A DNA stretch of 64,000 bases from Ponticaulis koreensis DSM 19734 (GTDB lineage Bacteria > Pseudomonadota > Alphaproteobacteria > Caulobacterales > Hyphomonadaceae): contig NZ_ATVJ01000002.1 in NCBI RefSeq assembly GCF_000420665.1, forward strand, positions 186,001 to 250,000, given 5' to 3'. The notes beneath the pieces are model-generated. The model ran no database searches. It worked only from the letters and a program-made list of their open reading frames with translations, and was not told the origin of the DNA. Made by a program: the position numbers and the translations under genes. Shown here one piece after another: positions 49,017-60,726 of this stretch (position 1 is its first letter; every line of letters starts with the position of its first letter).

Positions 49017-50321
49017 CTACTCCGATCTCAATGCTTCGACGGGGTCGAGCTTTGCAGCGTTCCATGCTGGGAGCACGGACACGACTATCGAAACCAGAAA
49101 TGCATAAGCTGACGCAAAACCGACTTCAGACCAATCGATTAGCGCAGGAATGTAAGGCAGACCGTAAACATCTGGATTCCAGATTGCGTTGCCTGTCAGC
49201 ATATTCAGGAAGTCTTGAATTGGCTCGATATTGAAGCAAAAGAGCAGACCCAACGTCAGACCGAGCACCAGACCGGATACACCAAGAATTCCGCCAATCA
49301 TCAGGAAGACACGAAGTATCGTGCTGCGGCTTGCGCCCATCGTACGCAAAATAGCGACGTCGCGCGCCTTATTTTTCACGAGCATCACAATGCCGGTAAT
49401 AATGTTCAAGGCGGTGATGGTAATCAGGACCGCGAAAATCATCCGCATCATGCTGCGCTCGACCTCCAGCGCGCCTACAATGCCGCGGTACAACTCTTTC
49501 CAAGATTGCGTAAGCATGCCTCTCGGAAGGATTTCCCTCTGTAGCGTTTGAAGCACGACATCAACATCCTGCGGGTCATTAATCTTCAGCTCGACAATCG
49601 GATAGCGATCACGCGAATTAAAAAAGAGCTGAGCCTGTTCCAACGGCATAATGATCAGCGAGTCGTCGAGCGGGTTTGCGTTTCCCGAGAAAACCTCAAA
49701 CACCCCCGCAATGTTGTATACTTTACGTCTCGGAATGACGCCGCCCATAGTCGCAGCGCCTTCGGGAGCGATAAGCGTGAGTGAATCACCTGCCGTCACA
49801 TATAGCGAGCGTGCCAGTCGTTCTGAAATGATGATATCGTCGCCGCCAAAACGTCCGTCACCAAAGGTTTCCATACTTCCGCGGTAAAGATCACCTTGAA
49901 GAAACTCAAACGCATCAGTATCGCTGGGACTGATACCCCGCACATAGGCACCACGCGCGACAGCATCGGAAGAAGCCAGAACGGCTCCCTCAACGATCGG
50001 CACAGCGCTGAGAACGTCATCTCTCGCTTCAAGCTGGATGATCAGATCGTCGATCTCAGTTGCAAGGTTCTGTCCGGAATAAACGCGGATATGTCCCGAG
50101 TTTCCTAGAACACGATCAATTAGCTCGGCTCGGAACCCGTTCATGATCGACATGACAATAATCAACGCAGCAACTGCGAGGGCAATACCGACGAGAGACA
50201 GAATGGAAACAATAGCCACACCGCCGTGCTCACGACGAGCGCGGATATATCGGAACGCGAGCGACCGTTCGTAATAACCAAACGGTCTGTCTTTGAGTGC
50301 TTCGGGAGCTACGGAGCTCAC
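49017..50321 (-). CDS. lolC: LolC/LolE lipoprotein-release permease
   Basis: 434-residue MacB-fold permease with four membrane segments (about 38-62, 295-320, 340-370, 395-420) and a large periplasmic domain between the first two. [45 protein letters not shown] at the start and [19 protein letters not shown] in the cytoplasmic loop are family hallmarks. Only one permease gene is seen, so it may form a homodimer. It overlaps proS by 4 bases and lolD follows after 4 bases. Confidence 0.93.
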   Translation of the reverse strand: MSSVAPEALKDRPFGYYERSLAFRYIRARREHGGVAIVSILSLVGIALAVAALIIVMSIMNGFRAELIDRVLGNSGHIRVYSGQNLATEIDDLIIQLEARDDVLSAVPIVEGAVLASSDAVARGAYVRGISPSDTDAFEFLQGDLYRGSMETFGDGRFGGDDIIISERLARSLYVTAGDSLTLIAPEGAATMGGVIPRRKVYNIAGVFEVFSGNANPLDDSLIIMPLEQAQLFFNSRDRYPIVELKINDPQDVDVVLQTLQREILPRGMLTQSWKELYRGIVGALEVERSMMRMIFAVLITITALNIITGIVMLVKNKARDVAILRTMGASRSTILRVFLMIGGILGVSGLVLGLTLGLLFCFNIEPIQDFLNMLTGNAIWNPDVYGLPYIPALIDWSEVGFASAYAFLVSIVVSVLPAWNAAKLDPVEALRSE

Positions 50322-51640
50322 GCTACCGCTTTCAGTTTATTGATGGCCGCTTCGAGTGACATTTCTTCAGATTCTCCCGTCGCGCGCGTCTTTAACTCCA
50401 CCACGCCTTTTTCCAGTCCCTTCGGACCGATGACTAAGACGTATGGAATGCCAATCAGTTCCATTGAAGAGAGCTTTACGCCGGGGCTGGCATCACGATC
50501 ATCATACAAAGGATCTAAACCAGCATTCTGAAGCTGTGCATATGCGTCTGAACCAGCTGCCTGAATTTCTTCAGACTTGGCCTTCACAGTTACGATACCG
50601 ACGTCGAAAGGCGCTACAGACTTCGGCCAGATTATGCCTTTGTCATCGTGAGACGCTTCGATAATGCCGCCAACCAGACGCGACACACCAACACCGTAAG
50701 AGCCCATTTGAACCGGAACGCTCTTACCTTCCGCGTTCATGATCTCTGCTTTCATCGGCGAAGAGTATTTGTCGCCAAAGAAGAAGATATGACCGACTTC
50801 GATACCGCGAGCGGATACGCGCCGGTCTTCTGGAACAGCTTCGAACTCAGCTACATCATGCATTTCGTCGGTTGCTGCGTAATACTGAGTACGCTTGTCG
50901 ATTTCAGTTGTGAGGTCACCATCAAAATCGAAATCAATACCCGGCGCTGGCACATCAAGAAGCGCCTTATCAAGGAACACTTCGCTTTCGCCAGTTTCCG
51001 CGAGAATGATAAATTCGTGACTTAGATCGCCGCCGATAGGGCCAGTGTCCGCCTTCATAGGCACAGCAGTCAGGCCGAGACGGTCGAACGTGTTCAGATA
51101 AGCACAAAACATCTTCTGATAGGACCGGCGGGCCGCGTCAGCATCGATGTCGAAGGAATAAGCGTCTTTCATCAGAAACTCACGACCACGCATCACGCCA
51201 AAGCGCGGACGGATTTCGTCACGGAACTTCCATTGGATGTGATACAGGTTCAGGGGCAGCTGCTTGTAGCTACGCACATACGACCTGAAAATGTCGGTAA
51301 TCATTTCCTCATTGGTCGGACCAAAGAGCATTTCACGATCATGACGGTCGGTGATGCGCAGCATCTCCTTACCATAGTCATCATAACGACCGCTTTCCTG
51401 CCAGAGCTCGGCTTGCTGGATCGTCGGCATCAGCATTTCCACGGCGCCTGCGCGATCCATCTCCTCACGCACGATCACCTCGATCTTACGGAGCACCTTC
51501 AAACCCAGCGGCAGCCAGCTGTAAATGCCCGCGCCGTTCTGGCGGATCATACCCGCTCGAAGCATGTACTGGTGCGACAAGATCGTCGCTTCGGCTGGAG
51601 TTTCCTTGAGAACAGGCAGGAAATAGTTAGAAAGCTTCAT
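50318..51640 (-). CDS. proS: prolyl-tRNA synthetase (short alphaproteobacterial type)
   Basis: Class II synthetase, 440 residues, without the large editing (INS) insertion of the 570-residue E. coli enzyme. Motif 2 region [50 protein letters not shown], and motif 3 near [18 protein letters not shown] are intact, followed by the anticodon-binding domain. Mis-activated alanine may be cleared by a free-standing editing protein elsewhere (inference). It overlaps lolC (ATGA). Confidence 0.96.
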   Translation of the reverse strand: MKLSNYFLPVLKETPAEATILSHQYMLRAGMIRQNGAGIYSWLPLGLKVLRKIEVIVREEMDRAGAVEMLMPTIQQAELWQESGRYDDYGKEMLRITDRHDREMLFGPTNEEMITDIFRSYVRSYKQLPLNLYHIQWKFRDEIRPRFGVMRGREFLMKDAYSFDIDADAARRSYQKMFCAYLNTFDRLGLTAVPMKADTGPIGGDLSHEFIILAETGESEVFLDKALLDVPAPGIDFDFDGDLTTEIDKRTQYYAATDEMHDVAEFEAVPEDRRVSARGIEVGHIFFFGDKYSSPMKAEIMNAEGKSVPVQMGSYGVGVSRLVGGIIEASHDDKGIIWPKSVAPFDVGIVTVKAKSEEIQAAGSDAYAQLQNAGLDPLYDDRDASPGVKLSSMELIGIPYVLVIGPKGLEKGVVELKTRATGESEEMSLEAAINKLKAVA

Positions 51641-51707
51641 GATGCCATTCGCTGTAAAAGAAGATCATGCTGATCTAGCGCCCGTATGAGTCGCGCGCAA
51701 TCAGCTT

Positions 51708-51959
51708 CTACCAGATACGATCCGGTTCAGGGAGAATTCCGCTGATCGCGACAATAAAGCCAAACAGTGTAACCACGGCGGCACCGATAGTCGCCCATAT
51801 GGCTTTCTTCCAAAGGTTCGCGGCCTGAGGCGCGCCGGGCTCTGTTCCGTCGTCCGGCACATAGTCTTCATGCTGGCCGCGCACGCCAATTGGCAAGACA
51901 GCCAGAAAAACCATCCACCATGAAATCAGAAAGACGACGGAAGCAGAAAAAATACCCAT
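51708..51959 (-). CDS. DUF1467 small membrane protein
   Basis: 83 residues with two membrane segments (about 4-25 and 54-76) and a short acidic loop containing GQHEDYVPDDGTEPGAP. This matches the DUF1467 family, which is found beside mce and proS in Alphaproteobacteria and has no known function. Its ATG shares one base with the mce stop (TAATG), so translation is coupled. A 67-base gap follows before proS, with no feature seen. Confidence 0.85.
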   Translation of the reverse strand: MGIFSASVVFLISWWMVFLAVLPIGVRGQHEDYVPDDGTEPGAPQAANLWKKAIWATIGAAVVTLFGFIVAISGILPEPDRIW

Positions 51960-52369
51960 TAGTGTTTTGGAGTTTCCATCAGCTCGATCAGCACGCCGTT
52001 CGAGTTTTTCGGATGAACGAAGATAATCGGCGTTCCGTGCGCACCAATGCGTGGCTCGTTCAGAACTGTCGCGCCCTTAGCTTCCATTTCACGCTTGGCT
52101 TCATGAATGTCTTCAACTTCGAAACACACATGATGCTGGCCACCCTTCGGGTTCTTTTTGAGGAAGTTAAGGATCGGGGAATCGTCACCCAGCGGCTCAA
52201 TCAGTTCGATCTGGCTGTTTGGGAGATTTACAAAGCAAAAGCGGACACCTTGTGAGGGCATTTCGCCTGGTTCGGTAATGTCTGTTACGCCATACAGTTC
52301 ACGATAGGTTTGAGCCGCTTCCTCAATGGAAGGAACCGCAACGCCTACATGGTTGAGTGGACCGATCAT
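51959..52369 (-). CDS. mce: methylmalonyl-CoA epimerase
   Basis: 136-residue glyoxalase-fold enzyme converting (S)- to (R)-methylmalonyl-CoA in propionate metabolism. Metal ligands are in GPLNHVGVAVPSIEEA (His), GQHHVCFEVEDI (His) and the C-terminal GVLIELMETPKH (Glu). SPILNFLKKNPKGG is also family-typical. It is between rnj and the DUF1467 gene, its usual neighbourhood in Alphaproteobacteria. Methylmalonyl-CoA mutase is not in the window. Confidence 0.93.
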   Translation of the reverse strand: MIGPLNHVGVAVPSIEEAAQTYRELYGVTDITEPGEMPSQGVRFCFVNLPNSQIELIEPLGDDSPILNFLKKNPKGGQHHVCFEVEDIHEAKREMEAKGATVLNEPRIGAHGTPIIFVHPKNSNGVLIELMETPKH

Positions 52370-52393
52370 GTTTCCCCGCTTTCAGTCTGTTGA

Positions 52394-54064
52394 TTATCCC
52401 CGCAGGATCGAAACATCGATCAGCGGACGTTTTCCAAGCTCACGCTCGCCTACCTTGCGCAGCGCGCGGATAAGTGAACGCTCGACCGTTTCATCGTCAA
52501 GCCTCGCTTTACGCTTGAGACCATCTATCGCATTTTCCGCGGCCTCATCGAACGCATCAATCGTTTCGTCGAGCGTCCTTCCATCTGGCTCTGAATAGCC
52601 CCGGACAAATACTTCCGGGCCGTCGATGATGTCCGCGTTGTCATCAAAACAAATGGCAACGGTGACATGGCCCGCGAATGAAAGCCGTCGTCGCTCTTGG
52701 ATACCCTGAGCATTTTCCGGAATGAGACGATTGCCGTCGAGGAGAAGACGGCCGGTCGGCACCTCATCGACGATCTTTGCACGCCCTGGTGCCAATCGAA
52801 TGACGTCGCCATTCTTCGGCGTTACCGCCTCAGACACCTGTAGAGACTTCGCGTAGTCGGCATGTTCGAGGATGTGACGACGCTCGCCGTGCACAGGCAC
52901 AGAGATTCGCGGACGCACCCATGAATACATCCGGCGCAGTTCGTCGCGGCACGGGTGACCTGAAACGTGAATGTGCCGCATACGATCTGTAATGAGCTTC
53001 ACGCCCTTCTCCGCAAGCGCGTTCTGCAGGTCAAAGATCCCACGCTCGTTACCCGGAATCACGCGCGACGAGAAAATAACCGTATCGCCCTTATTCAGAG
53101 TTACGTGTGGGTGGTTGCCTTGCGCGATACGAGAAAGAGCAGCGCGTGGCTCACCTTGAGACCCAGTGCAAAGGTAAAGAATAGCTTCTGGAGGCAGATA
53201 GCCCGCTTCTTTCTCATCAACGAACTCAGCACAATCTGCCAGCATACCAACCGCTTTTGCGGCTGCTGTAATCCGATGCATGGATCGGCCTACAAGGCAT
53301 ACATGGCGTCCATTCGCCTCGGCGGCGCGCACAATGCTCTCAACACGCGCAACGTTCGACGCGAAAGCGGTAACCGCTACCCTCCCCGTCTGCTCTCCGA
53401 TCAGGTCGACCAGTTCATCACGACAACTACCTTCTGATCCAGCTTCGCCTTCTTCGAACACATTGGTAGAGTCACAGACCATGGCGAGAACGCCTTCATC
53501 GCCCATCTTCTCAAGGACAGTTGAATCAAACGGTGCGCCTATCTGCGGATCAGGGTCGATTTTCCAGTCACCAGTGTGAAGAATAGTGCCTGCGGGCGTT
53601 TTGATCGCGAGACCGTTCGGTTCGGGAATTGAATGTGTAAGCGTGACGTACTCCACCTCGAACGGCCCAGCTTTTACTTTGCCACCGAGCGGAACAACAT
53701 TGAGCTTTGCTTTGTCTATTACGCCTGCGTCATTCAACTTGTGCCGAATCAGTTCCGCGGTGAACGGCGTTGCGTACATCGGCTTCTGGAAGCGATGCCA
53801 AAGATGCCCGACGGCACCGATATGATCCTCATGCGCGTGCGTGAGGAAAATCGCTTCAATGTTATCTCGCTGCTCTTCAATGAAGCCTGGATCTGGAATA
53901 ATGACATCGACACCAGGCGTTCTGAGGTCACCAAACGACACGCCCATATCAACAATAATCCAGCGCCGGTCATGTACAGGACCGTAAGCGTAGGCGTTGA
54001 GGTTCATTCCAATTTCGTTGCAACCGCCAAGCGGCAGGAACAGGAGTTCTGCTTTATCTGTCAT
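52394..54064 (-). CDS. rnj: ribonuclease J
   Basis: 556-residue metallo-beta-lactamase/beta-CASP ribonuclease with endo- and 5'-exonuclease activity in mRNA and rRNA processing. Zinc ligands in FLTHAHEDHIGAVGHLW, THSIPEPNGLAI and HTGDWKID are present. The beta-CASP part contains VTAFASNVARVESIVRAA, LCTGSQGEPRAAL and HVSGHPCRDELRRMYSWVRP. The C-terminal dimerisation region ends in a basic segment. Alphaproteobacteria commonly carry RNase J as well as RNase E. It is 5 bases after coaX. Confidence 0.94.
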   Translation of the reverse strand: MTDKAELLFLPLGGCNEIGMNLNAYAYGPVHDRRWIIVDMGVSFGDLRTPGVDVIIPDPGFIEEQRDNIEAIFLTHAHEDHIGAVGHLWHRFQKPMYATPFTAELIRHKLNDAGVIDKAKLNVVPLGGKVKAGPFEVEYVTLTHSIPEPNGLAIKTPAGTILHTGDWKIDPDPQIGAPFDSTVLEKMGDEGVLAMVCDSTNVFEEGEAGSEGSCRDELVDLIGEQTGRVAVTAFASNVARVESIVRAAEANGRHVCLVGRSMHRITAAAKAVGMLADCAEFVDEKEAGYLPPEAILYLCTGSQGEPRAALSRIAQGNHPHVTLNKGDTVIFSSRVIPGNERGIFDLQNALAEKGVKLITDRMRHIHVSGHPCRDELRRMYSWVRPRISVPVHGERRHILEHADYAKSLQVSEAVTPKNGDVIRLAPGRAKIVDEVPTGRLLLDGNRLIPENAQGIQERRRLSFAGHVTVAICFDDNADIIDGPEVFVRGYSEPDGRTLDETIDAFDEAAENAIDGLKRKARLDDETVERSLIRALRKVGERELGKRPLIDVSILRG

Positions 54065-54069
54065 ACGTT

Positions 54070-54840
54070 CTATTTTTTATTCCGGCGGTAAATCTCAAGT
54101 AGGCCACGGATTGTGACATCAGGATCGTAGATATCGATCTCTTCGCTCTCACCTTCAAATAGTGATGCAACACCGCCTGTTCCAATCACCGTCATCGGTT
54201 CTGTGTACTCTGCCTTAATCCTACGGATAAGACCATCAATCAGATCAAGATAACCGAGGAAGATACCGGACTGCATTGCAGATACCGTGTCCTGTCCGAT
54301 CACCTGGGACGGTCTTTGAATTGCGATGCGCGGCAGGCTGGCAGCGGCGTCATGAAGGGCACGCATGGAGAGGTTTATGCCGGGAGAAATGATCCCGCCT
54401 TCAAAACCGCCATCAGCGCCAACAATGTCAAACGTCGTTGCGGTGCCGCTATCCACTACGATGAGAGCACCTTTATGCTGCGCATGTGCGCCAACGGCGT
54501 TCACCAGACGGTCAGCACCTACCTGCTCGGGTCTCGAGATCCTGATTGGGACACCCAACTCAACCGAAGATCCTCCAATAAACATTGGCTCGATATCCAG
54601 ATAACGGCGCGCCAGATTGCGGAAATTGAAACGAGCTTGCGGAACAACGGATGAAATAATGCAGGCATCCAGATCGCCAAACGGAATACCATCCATCCGG
54701 CAGAGTTGCGTCAGCCAGACCGCATAGTCGTCGGCCGTCTTTGTACTGTCGGTTGCGCTACGCCACTGTGCGACCCATGACTTGCCGTCATGGAGCCCAA
54801 AAACAGTGTTCGTATTGCCGACATCGATCGCCAGAAGCAT
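54070..54840 (-). CDS. coaX: type III pantothenate kinase
   Basis: First step of CoA synthesis, 256 residues. The ASKHA fold shows phosphate-1 [36 protein letters not shown], phosphate-2 [27 protein letters not shown], and TGGVASLFE near the C-terminus. Type III kinases are not feedback-inhibited by CoA (family knowledge). It starts 3 bases after the birA stop. CoaX often sits beside birA and rnj in Alphaproteobacteria. Confidence 0.95.
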   Translation of the reverse strand: MLLAIDVGNTNTVFGLHDGKSWVAQWRSATDSTKTADDYAVWLTQLCRMDGIPFGDLDACIISSVVPQARFNFRNLARRYLDIEPMFIGGSSVELGVPIRISRPEQVGADRLVNAVGAHAQHKGALIVVDSGTATTFDIVGADGGFEGGIISPGINLSMRALHDAAASLPRIAIQRPSQVIGQDTVSAMQSGIFLGYLDLIDGLIRRIKAEYTEPMTVIGTGGVASLFEGESEEIDIYDPDVTIRGLLEIYRRNKK

Positions 54841-54843
54841 GGC

Positions 54844-55611
54844 TCAGCGTTCCTTCACAAGCTCAACATCACCAGCCGTGATCGTGACGACCTCGCCGGT
54901 CGAGGTGTTCAGACACATATGACCGTGCTCGTCCAGCCCGTGAAACTCACCTTCTATGGTTTGATCGCCAAGTTTTGAGCGGCAAATTGCACCAATCTGG
55001 TCTGTCGCCTTCATCCAGTCATTAATTACCGAAGACATGCCGAACTCAGAGAATTGCGTAAGGCGTCTACGTAAGCACCCATCAAGTACCAAAAGCGCTG
55101 TTTCAGGAGCTACAGCAATATCAGGTAAAACCTCTGCCAGACTGGCGGTTGAATAATCGGGAATATCCGGAGCAAAGGCGAGGTTTACTCCGATACCGAT
55201 AGACAGCCAGAATTGTCTGGTCTGAGACGATCTTCCGCTTTCGAGCAGGATACCACTGAGCTTGGCCCCGTCGATGCGCACGTCATTGGGCCATTTAAGG
55301 CCCGGAATGAGTCGTCCCTGACTGAGCTCGATGACCATATCCCTGACGGCCAGCCCAATACTCAGTGAAACGCCCGCAACTGCAGGAGACAAGCCATCAA
55401 TCGGGATAAGAGCAGTCGTGTAGAGATTTCCGGTTTCGGATATCCACTTGCGACCAAGGCGTCCACGGCCAGCTGTCTGCGCTTTAGCTGCGAACCAGAC
55501 AGGTTTCTGAACGCCGTCGACAGCACGTCGCCCAGCAAGAGCAGAAGTGCTGTCGATTTCATCATACCATTCAACTGGCCAGGCATTCGCCAGAGCGTTC
55601 AGCTGAAACAC
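54844..55611 (-). CDS. birA: biotin--[acetyl-CoA-carboxylase] ligase
   Basis: Monofunctional biotin protein ligase, 255 residues, without the N-terminal repressor helix-turn-helix of E. coli BirA. The biotin-binding loop reads AGRGRLGRKWISE near 48, LKWPNDVRIDGAKLSGILLE is intact, and a small C-terminal SH3-like domain ends the protein. The start is GTG 55611, 6 bases after the nuoN stop. Confidence 0.94.
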   Translation of the reverse strand: MFQLNALANAWPVEWYDEIDSTSALAGRRAVDGVQKPVWFAAKAQTAGRGRLGRKWISETGNLYTTALIPIDGLSPAVAGVSLSIGLAVRDMVIELSQGRLIPGLKWPNDVRIDGAKLSGILLESGRSSQTRQFWLSIGIGVNLAFAPDIPDYSTASLAEVLPDIAVAPETALLVLDGCLRRRLTQFSEFGMSSVINDWMKATDQIGAICRSKLGDQTIEGEFHGLDEHGHMCLNTSTGEVVTITAGDVELVKER

Positions 55612-55617
55612 TGGCGC

Positions 55618-57036
55618 TTAACCGAGTGAAAAGCTGCCACCGGCGAGTGACATCATCCAACCGATAACTACGGTGAAAACAGGGAAAGCAAGGATAGTGG
55701 CTGCACTCACCGTGATGCCGACAGTGCCGGACATATTCTCAAACGGTGCAAGCTTGTCGCCGCCCCACATGATCATGATGATGCGGAGATAGTAGCCGAG
55801 CGAAACGACTGACGCGATCACGCCGATAATCACGATTGGCCACAGACCTGCTTCAACACCAGCCTGGAACACAACCAGTTTACCGAAGAAGCCGCCCAAT
55901 GGAGGAATCCCAGCCACAGAGAAGACCAGAGCAGTCATGCAGACTGCGAGCCAAGGCATTGTGGATGACAGACCTGAAAGCTCTGAGATGTCTTCGACCA
56001 TACCACCACGACGGCGCATAGACAGAAGCACCCCAAAGATCCCGAGCTGTGACAGCGCATAAATCACCATATAGACGAGCAAAGCTGGTCCGCCGATATC
56101 TTCACCAGCGGCGAGAGCAATGAGCGCATAGCCCATATTGCCGATAGAAGAGTAAGCAAACAGGCGTTTTAGATTTGTCTGGCGCAGCGCACCAAAGGCT
56201 CCGATCAGCATAGATGCACCAGAGATAATCAGGATGACATCCTGCCACTGGTCGATTGCGTTACCAAAGGCCTCAAACAGGATCGTCGCAAAGACAACCA
56301 TAGACGCAAGCTTTGGCGCAGAGGCGAAGAAAGCGACAACCGGCGTCGGCGCACCTTCATATACGTCAGGCGTCCAGACGTGCAGTGGCGCCGCAGATAC
56401 TTTGAACGCAAGACCAGTAATCAGCAGTACGAGACCGAACACGAGACCAATACCGAACTCGGCCTGTGCAATAGCATCATAGTTGGTCGAACCAGAGAAA
56501 CCGTACACAAGCGAGGAGCCGTAGAGGATCAGACCAGATGCGAGCGCGCCGAGTACAAAGTATTTAAGACCCGCTTCAGAAGACCGTTGGCTGTCCCGAT
56601 TAAAGGCTGCGAGCACATAAGATGAGAGGCTGAGGGTCTCGATGCCGAGATAAAGCGTCATCAAATCGTTTGCTGAGAGCGTGATGCCCATACCGAGCGA
56701 TGCGAAGATCACCAGAAGCGCGTACTCGTAGCGGATAAGGCGCTCTTTCACGAGATATGGTTCCGCGATCAGCAAAGCCACACCTGCGCAGAAGTAACAA
56801 ACGGCTTTAGCGAGGTTCGTGAAACGATCCGTTTCCCAAAGTCCGTTGAAGGCAACGCCGCCTTCAATGTTGAAGAGCGAGAGCGCGCAAGCGCCGAGAA
56901 GTATCAGCGCGCCGGCTTTGATAGAAACCGTTGCAAAACGTTCGCGAAGAACCGCACCAAGAACAACCGCGATCAGACCCGCAAATGCGAGGTAGAGCTC
57001 GGGCGTAGCTGCTGCGAAGATTTCGTCCCAGTTCAT
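55618..57036 (-). CDS. nuoN: NADH-quinone oxidoreductase subunit N
   Basis: Antiporter-like membrane subunit of complex I, 472 residues, about 14 helices. YLGIETLSLSSYVLAAFNRDSQRSSEAGLKYFVLGALASGLILYG and SAAPLHVWTPDVYEGAPTPV carry the conserved glutamate and lysines of the proton path. SGIPPLGGFFGKL appears in the variant AGIPPLGGFFGKL. It is 6 bases after nuoM and is the last nuo gene before birA. Confidence 0.97.
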   Translation of the reverse strand: MNWDEIFAAATPELYLAFAGLIAVVLGAVLRERFATVSIKAGALILLGACALSLFNIEGGVAFNGLWETDRFTNLAKAVCYFCAGVALLIAEPYLVKERLIRYEYALLVIFASLGMGITLSANDLMTLYLGIETLSLSSYVLAAFNRDSQRSSEAGLKYFVLGALASGLILYGSSLVYGFSGSTNYDAIAQAEFGIGLVFGLVLLITGLAFKVSAAPLHVWTPDVYEGAPTPVVAFFASAPKLASMVVFATILFEAFGNAIDQWQDVILIISGASMLIGAFGALRQTNLKRLFAYSSIGNMGYALIALAAGEDIGGPALLVYMVIYALSQLGIFGVLLSMRRRGGMVEDISELSGLSSTMPWLAVCMTALVFSVAGIPPLGGFFGKLVVFQAGVEAGLWPIVIIGVIASVVSLGYYLRIIMIMWGGDKLAPFENMSGTVGITVSAATILAFPVFTVVIGWMMSLAGGSFSLG

Positions 57037-57042
57037 GGTCAG

Positions 57043-58602
57043 TTATCCAATCAATCCAGATACGGCAGCCATGATAGGCGCCACGCTGAGTTCAGTGATG
57101 TCAAAAATGATCGCAGGGAATACACCAAGTACGATCGTAGCGATGATGAGAGGTGCGAACACAATTGCTTCTGTGCGGTTGATGTCCTTGATGCCTTCGA
57201 GCTTCTCATTGGTCATCACACCGAACACTGTCTGCCGATAAAGTGTGAGCATGTATACGGCAGAGAAGATCACGCCGAGTGCGGCACCTGTAGCCGCCCA
57301 GGTAGAAGCCTGGAAGCTACCTGCCATTGTCAAAATCTCGCCGACAAAACCGCTTGTGCCCGGCAGGCCAACATTCGCCATCGTAAACAGCATGAAGATC
57401 GCTGCATAAACCGGCATCTTGGTGACGAGGCCACCATAGAACTTAATCTCACGAGTGTGCATGCGATCATAAATGACACCAACGATCAGGAAGAGTGCAC
57501 CGGAAATCACGCCGTGCGAGATCATTTGGAAGATAGCGCCCTGAATGCCGATTTCAGTGAACGAGAAAATACCCAGTGTGACAAAGCCCATGTGAGCGAC
57601 GGATGAATAAGCAATCAGCTTCTTCATATCCGTCTGACGGAATGCGACCAGCGAAGCATATACAATCGCGATAACACTCATCGCGAAGACCATCGGCTGG
57701 AAGTAGACGCTGGCTTCTGGGAACATGGGCAAAGAGAAGCGCAGGAAGCCATAGCCGCCCATCTTCAACAGAACACCCGCCAGAATCACGGAACCGGCGG
57801 TCGGCGCCTGTACGTGCGCATCCGGAAGCCAGGTATGAACCGGCCACATTGGAAGCTTCACAGCAAAGGATGCAAAAAATGCGAGCCATAACAGATGCTG
57901 GACGCCAAACTTTCCGTCTTCGACAGCGAAAATCTGCGGGATGACCGTCTGTAATTCAACGATATCTGACGTGCCTGCTTGCAGGTACATAGCGATGACC
58001 GCGAGCAGCATGAACAGAGAGCCAAGCAGCGTATACAGAAAGAACTTGAACGAAGCGTAGACACGTTCTGCGCCGCCCCAGATGCCAATGATAATGAACA
58101 TCGGGATCAGGCCAGCCTCGAAAAAGACGTAGAACAACATAAGATCGAGCGAACAGAATACACCAAGCATCAGCGTTTCAAGGAACAGGAACGCCGCTAC
58201 GTACTCGGTTACGCGGTGCTTTACACTCCCCCAGCTAGCCAGGAAGCAGAGCGGCGTCAGGAAAGTCGTCAAAAGCACGAGCAGGATCGACATGCCGTCG
58301 ACGCCCATCTTGTAGCGAATACCGCCGACAACTTCACCCGCCTCATTCAGCGTGCCGCCGAACCAGGAATGATCTTCAACGAGCTGGAACCCTTCAGCCC
58401 CCGGTTGGAAATAAGCCAGCGCAATAATCGACAGAACAAACGTCGCAGCGCTGACAACCAGACCGACGAGGAAAGCTACACGAGACTCTTCTTCAACTGA
58501 CGTCGCATTAGACGCCGTGATTTTCCGGACCCACAGGAGCAGAAGCGCCCCGAGAGCCGGTGCAAAAATCATGAAGGAAAGGAGCGCAAAGTCGCCCATC
58601 AA
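57043..58602 (-). CDS. nuoM: NADH-quinone oxidoreductase subunit M
   Basis: Second antiporter-like subunit, 519 residues. [24 protein letters not shown] holds the key glutamate, [38 protein letters not shown] is the signature segment, and [11 protein letters not shown] and [11 protein letters not shown] follow. It overlaps the nuoL stop by 4 bases, so the antiporter subunits are translationally coupled. Confidence 0.97.
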   Translation of the reverse strand: MMGDFALLSFMIFAPALGALLLLWVRKITASNATSVEEESRVAFLVGLVVSAATFVLSIIALAYFQPGAEGFQLVEDHSWFGGTLNEAGEVVGGIRYKMGVDGMSILLVLLTTFLTPLCFLASWGSVKHRVTEYVAAFLFLETLMLGVFCSLDLMLFYVFFEAGLIPMFIIIGIWGGAERVYASFKFFLYTLLGSLFMLLAVIAMYLQAGTSDIVELQTVIPQIFAVEDGKFGVQHLLWLAFFASFAVKLPMWPVHTWLPDAHVQAPTAGSVILAGVLLKMGGYGFLRFSLPMFPEASVYFQPMVFAMSVIAIVYASLVAFRQTDMKKLIAYSSVAHMGFVTLGIFSFTEIGIQGAIFQMISHGVISGALFLIVGVIYDRMHTREIKFYGGLVTKMPVYAAIFMLFTMANVGLPGTSGFVGEILTMAGSFQASTWAATGAALGVIFSAVYMLTLYRQTVFGVMTNEKLEGIKDINRTEAIVFAPLIIATIVLGVFPAIIFDITELSVAPIMAAVSGLIG

Positions 58603-60719
58603 TTCGCTCCTGCTACGTTAATTAGAATGACTGCGCCGAAGACCGCGGCAGCACCGAGAATGACAAAGGCATAGTGATACAGATAGCCTGTATGCATCGC
58701 CGACAGACGGCTTGCACCCCACTTTGCCAGTCCACTCAGACCGTCCGGGCCAAAGCCGTCGATAATCTTGCGGTCACCGACCTTCCAGAAGAAGTCACCC
58801 AGCACTTTTGTGCCGCGAACGAATGTCGCCTGATAGATCTCGTCGAAGTACCACTTGTTCGCGAACAGAGCATGCAGAGGGCCGCCAGTATCGGCAATGC
58901 GCTTACCGAGGCCACGGTTAAACAGATAAGTGAAGGTCGCGATAAGGAAGCCGAGGATCGTTACGACCAGAGGCGCCCAGAAGACCCAACCCGGGTTGAT
59001 GCCGCCATGAGCAACATCATACTTATCATGCAGAACATGATTTTCAGGGGCCGCATAGATCGCACCGCTCCAGAACTCCTCGTAGTGGTGCCCCACGAAA
59101 GCGTCATAGAAGAAATAACCCGCAAACACGGCACCGACACTCAGAAGAATTAGCGGAACAAGCATCACGAGAGGAGACTCGTGAGGCTTGCCGCCATGAG
59201 CATGGTGGTCGTCCTCATGGCCATCATCCTCATGCGCATCGTCATGGTGATTTGATTCAGCCATAGGTCCGTGGAACGTCATATAAATGAGGCGCCATGA
59301 GTAGAAACTTGTGAGTAGTGCAGCAATGATACCGAACCAGAATGCGAGCTGTGCGAATGATACACCGGAGATACCTGCCGCAAACGCAGTTTCGATAATG
59401 GCATCTTTAGAGAAGAAGCCCGCAAAACCGAATTTCGTGTGCGGAATACCGAGGCCGATAATCGCAATGGTGCCGATAAGCATCGCAGCGTATGTGATTT
59501 TCATATACTTGGCGACGCCGCCCATACGGCGCATATCCTGCTCGTGGTGCATACCGTGAATTACGGACCCCGCACCAAGGAAAAGCAACGCTTTGAAGAA
59601 GGCGTGCGTGAACAGGTGGAACATCGCCGCCTGATACGCACCGACACCCGCCGCAAAAAACATGTAGCCAAGCTGGGAACAGGTTGAGAATGCAATCACG
59701 CGCTTAATGTCATTTTGCGCCATGCCTACTGTCGCAGCGTAGAGAGCTGTCACGGCACCAATCAGCGCGATGAAACCAGAGGCATATGGGGCGTACTCAT
59801 AGATCGGCGAAAGCAGACACACGAGATATACACCCGCGGTAACCATTGTCGCGGCGTGAATAAGCGCAGATACAGGTGTCGGGCCTTCCATCGCGTCTGG
59901 CAGCCAGACATGCAGGAAGAACTGAGCTGACTTACCCATGGCGCCGATGAAGAGCAGGACACCGATAAGTTCCAGAACTGGAACGCCATAACCAAGGAAG
60001 TCGATAGACGCGTCGCGTGGTGTCGCCGCTTCAGCAAAGCTCACGATAGGCGCTACATGCTCAAACGTGTTCTCTTTGATCGCTTCAAGCATCGGGTTGA
60101 GTTCGACGGTGCCAAACACGAAGAACGCCGCCATGATGCCAAGCGCAAGACCGAAGTCACCGACGCGGTTTGTAACAAACGCTTTAATGGACGCGCTGTT
60201 CGCGCTGTCTTTGTGGAACCAGAAGCCGATCAGCAGGTAAGACGCGAGGCCAACACCTTCCCAACCGAAGAATATCTGGATCAGATTGTCGCCAGTCACG
60301 AGCATAAGCATCATGAAAGTGAAGAGCGACAGGTACGAGAAGAAGCGCGCTTTATGCGGGTCCTCGGACATGTAGCCCCAGGAATAAAGGTGCACGAGAC
60401 CAGAAACGCTTGTGATCACGGCCATCATAACAATCGACATTGCGTCGACACGGATGGCCCAGTCGGCATGGAACTGACCAACATCAATCCAGCGTGCAAG
60501 GTGGATTACGTGCTGGAAGTGGTGATGTGCATCATGGTGGCCGCCAAAGGCGTAAGCAAAAAGCTGATACAGCGACAGAATGCCGGCAGAGCCGACAGTA
60601 ATCGTCGTTACGAGCATCGCAACACGGTCACCGATAAAGCGCTGGAACAGGCCTGCTATGGCTGCAGCGATGCCCGGTGCGAGCACGATGAATAAAATTA
60701 GGGGGTCAGGCAATGTCAT
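58599..60719 (-). CDS. nuoL: NADH-quinone oxidoreductase subunit L
   Basis: Distal antiporter-like subunit of complex I, 706 residues from ATG 60719 (the frame is open to 60800, inside nuoK). Core motifs: [65 protein letters not shown] and [11 protein letters not shown]. The long lateral helix follows at the C-terminal end. Two histidine-rich stretches stand out: residues about 57-70 ([12 protein letters not shown]) and a strongly acidic, His-rich loop at about 486-512. The second is in a variable surface loop. Confidence 0.96.
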   Translation of the reverse strand: MTLPDPLILFIVLAPGIAAAIAGLFQRFIGDRVAMLVTTITVGSAGILSLYQLFAYAFGGHHDAHHHFQHVIHLARWIDVGQFHADWAIRVDAMSIVMMAVITSVSGLVHLYSWGYMSEDPHKARFFSYLSLFTFMMLMLVTGDNLIQIFFGWEGVGLASYLLIGFWFHKDSANSASIKAFVTNRVGDFGLALGIMAAFFVFGTVELNPMLEAIKENTFEHVAPIVSFAEAATPRDASIDFLGYGVPVLELIGVLLFIGAMGKSAQFFLHVWLPDAMEGPTPVSALIHAATMVTAGVYLVCLLSPIYEYAPYASGFIALIGAVTALYAATVGMAQNDIKRVIAFSTCSQLGYMFFAAGVGAYQAAMFHLFTHAFFKALLFLGAGSVIHGMHHEQDMRRMGGVAKYMKITYAAMLIGTIAIIGLGIPHTKFGFAGFFSKDAIIETAFAAGISGVSFAQLAFWFGIIAALLTSFYSWRLIYMTFHGPMAESNHHDDAHEDDGHEDDHHAHGGKPHESPLVMLVPLILLSVGAVFAGYFFYDAFVGHHYEEFWSGAIYAAPENHVLHDKYDVAHGGINPGWVFWAPLVVTILGFLIATFTYLFNRGLGKRIADTGGPLHALFANKWYFDEIYQATFVRGTKVLGDFFWKVGDRKIIDGFGPDGLSGLAKWGASRLSAMHTGYLYHYAFVILGAAAVFGAVILINVAGAN

Positions 60720-60726
60720 CTGTTTA

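Noticed and set aside
60057-60695. 212-residue plus-strand open frame over nuoL
   Set aside because: Highly charged translation with His/Glu/Arg bias typical of the reverse strand of a membrane protein; shadow of nuoL.
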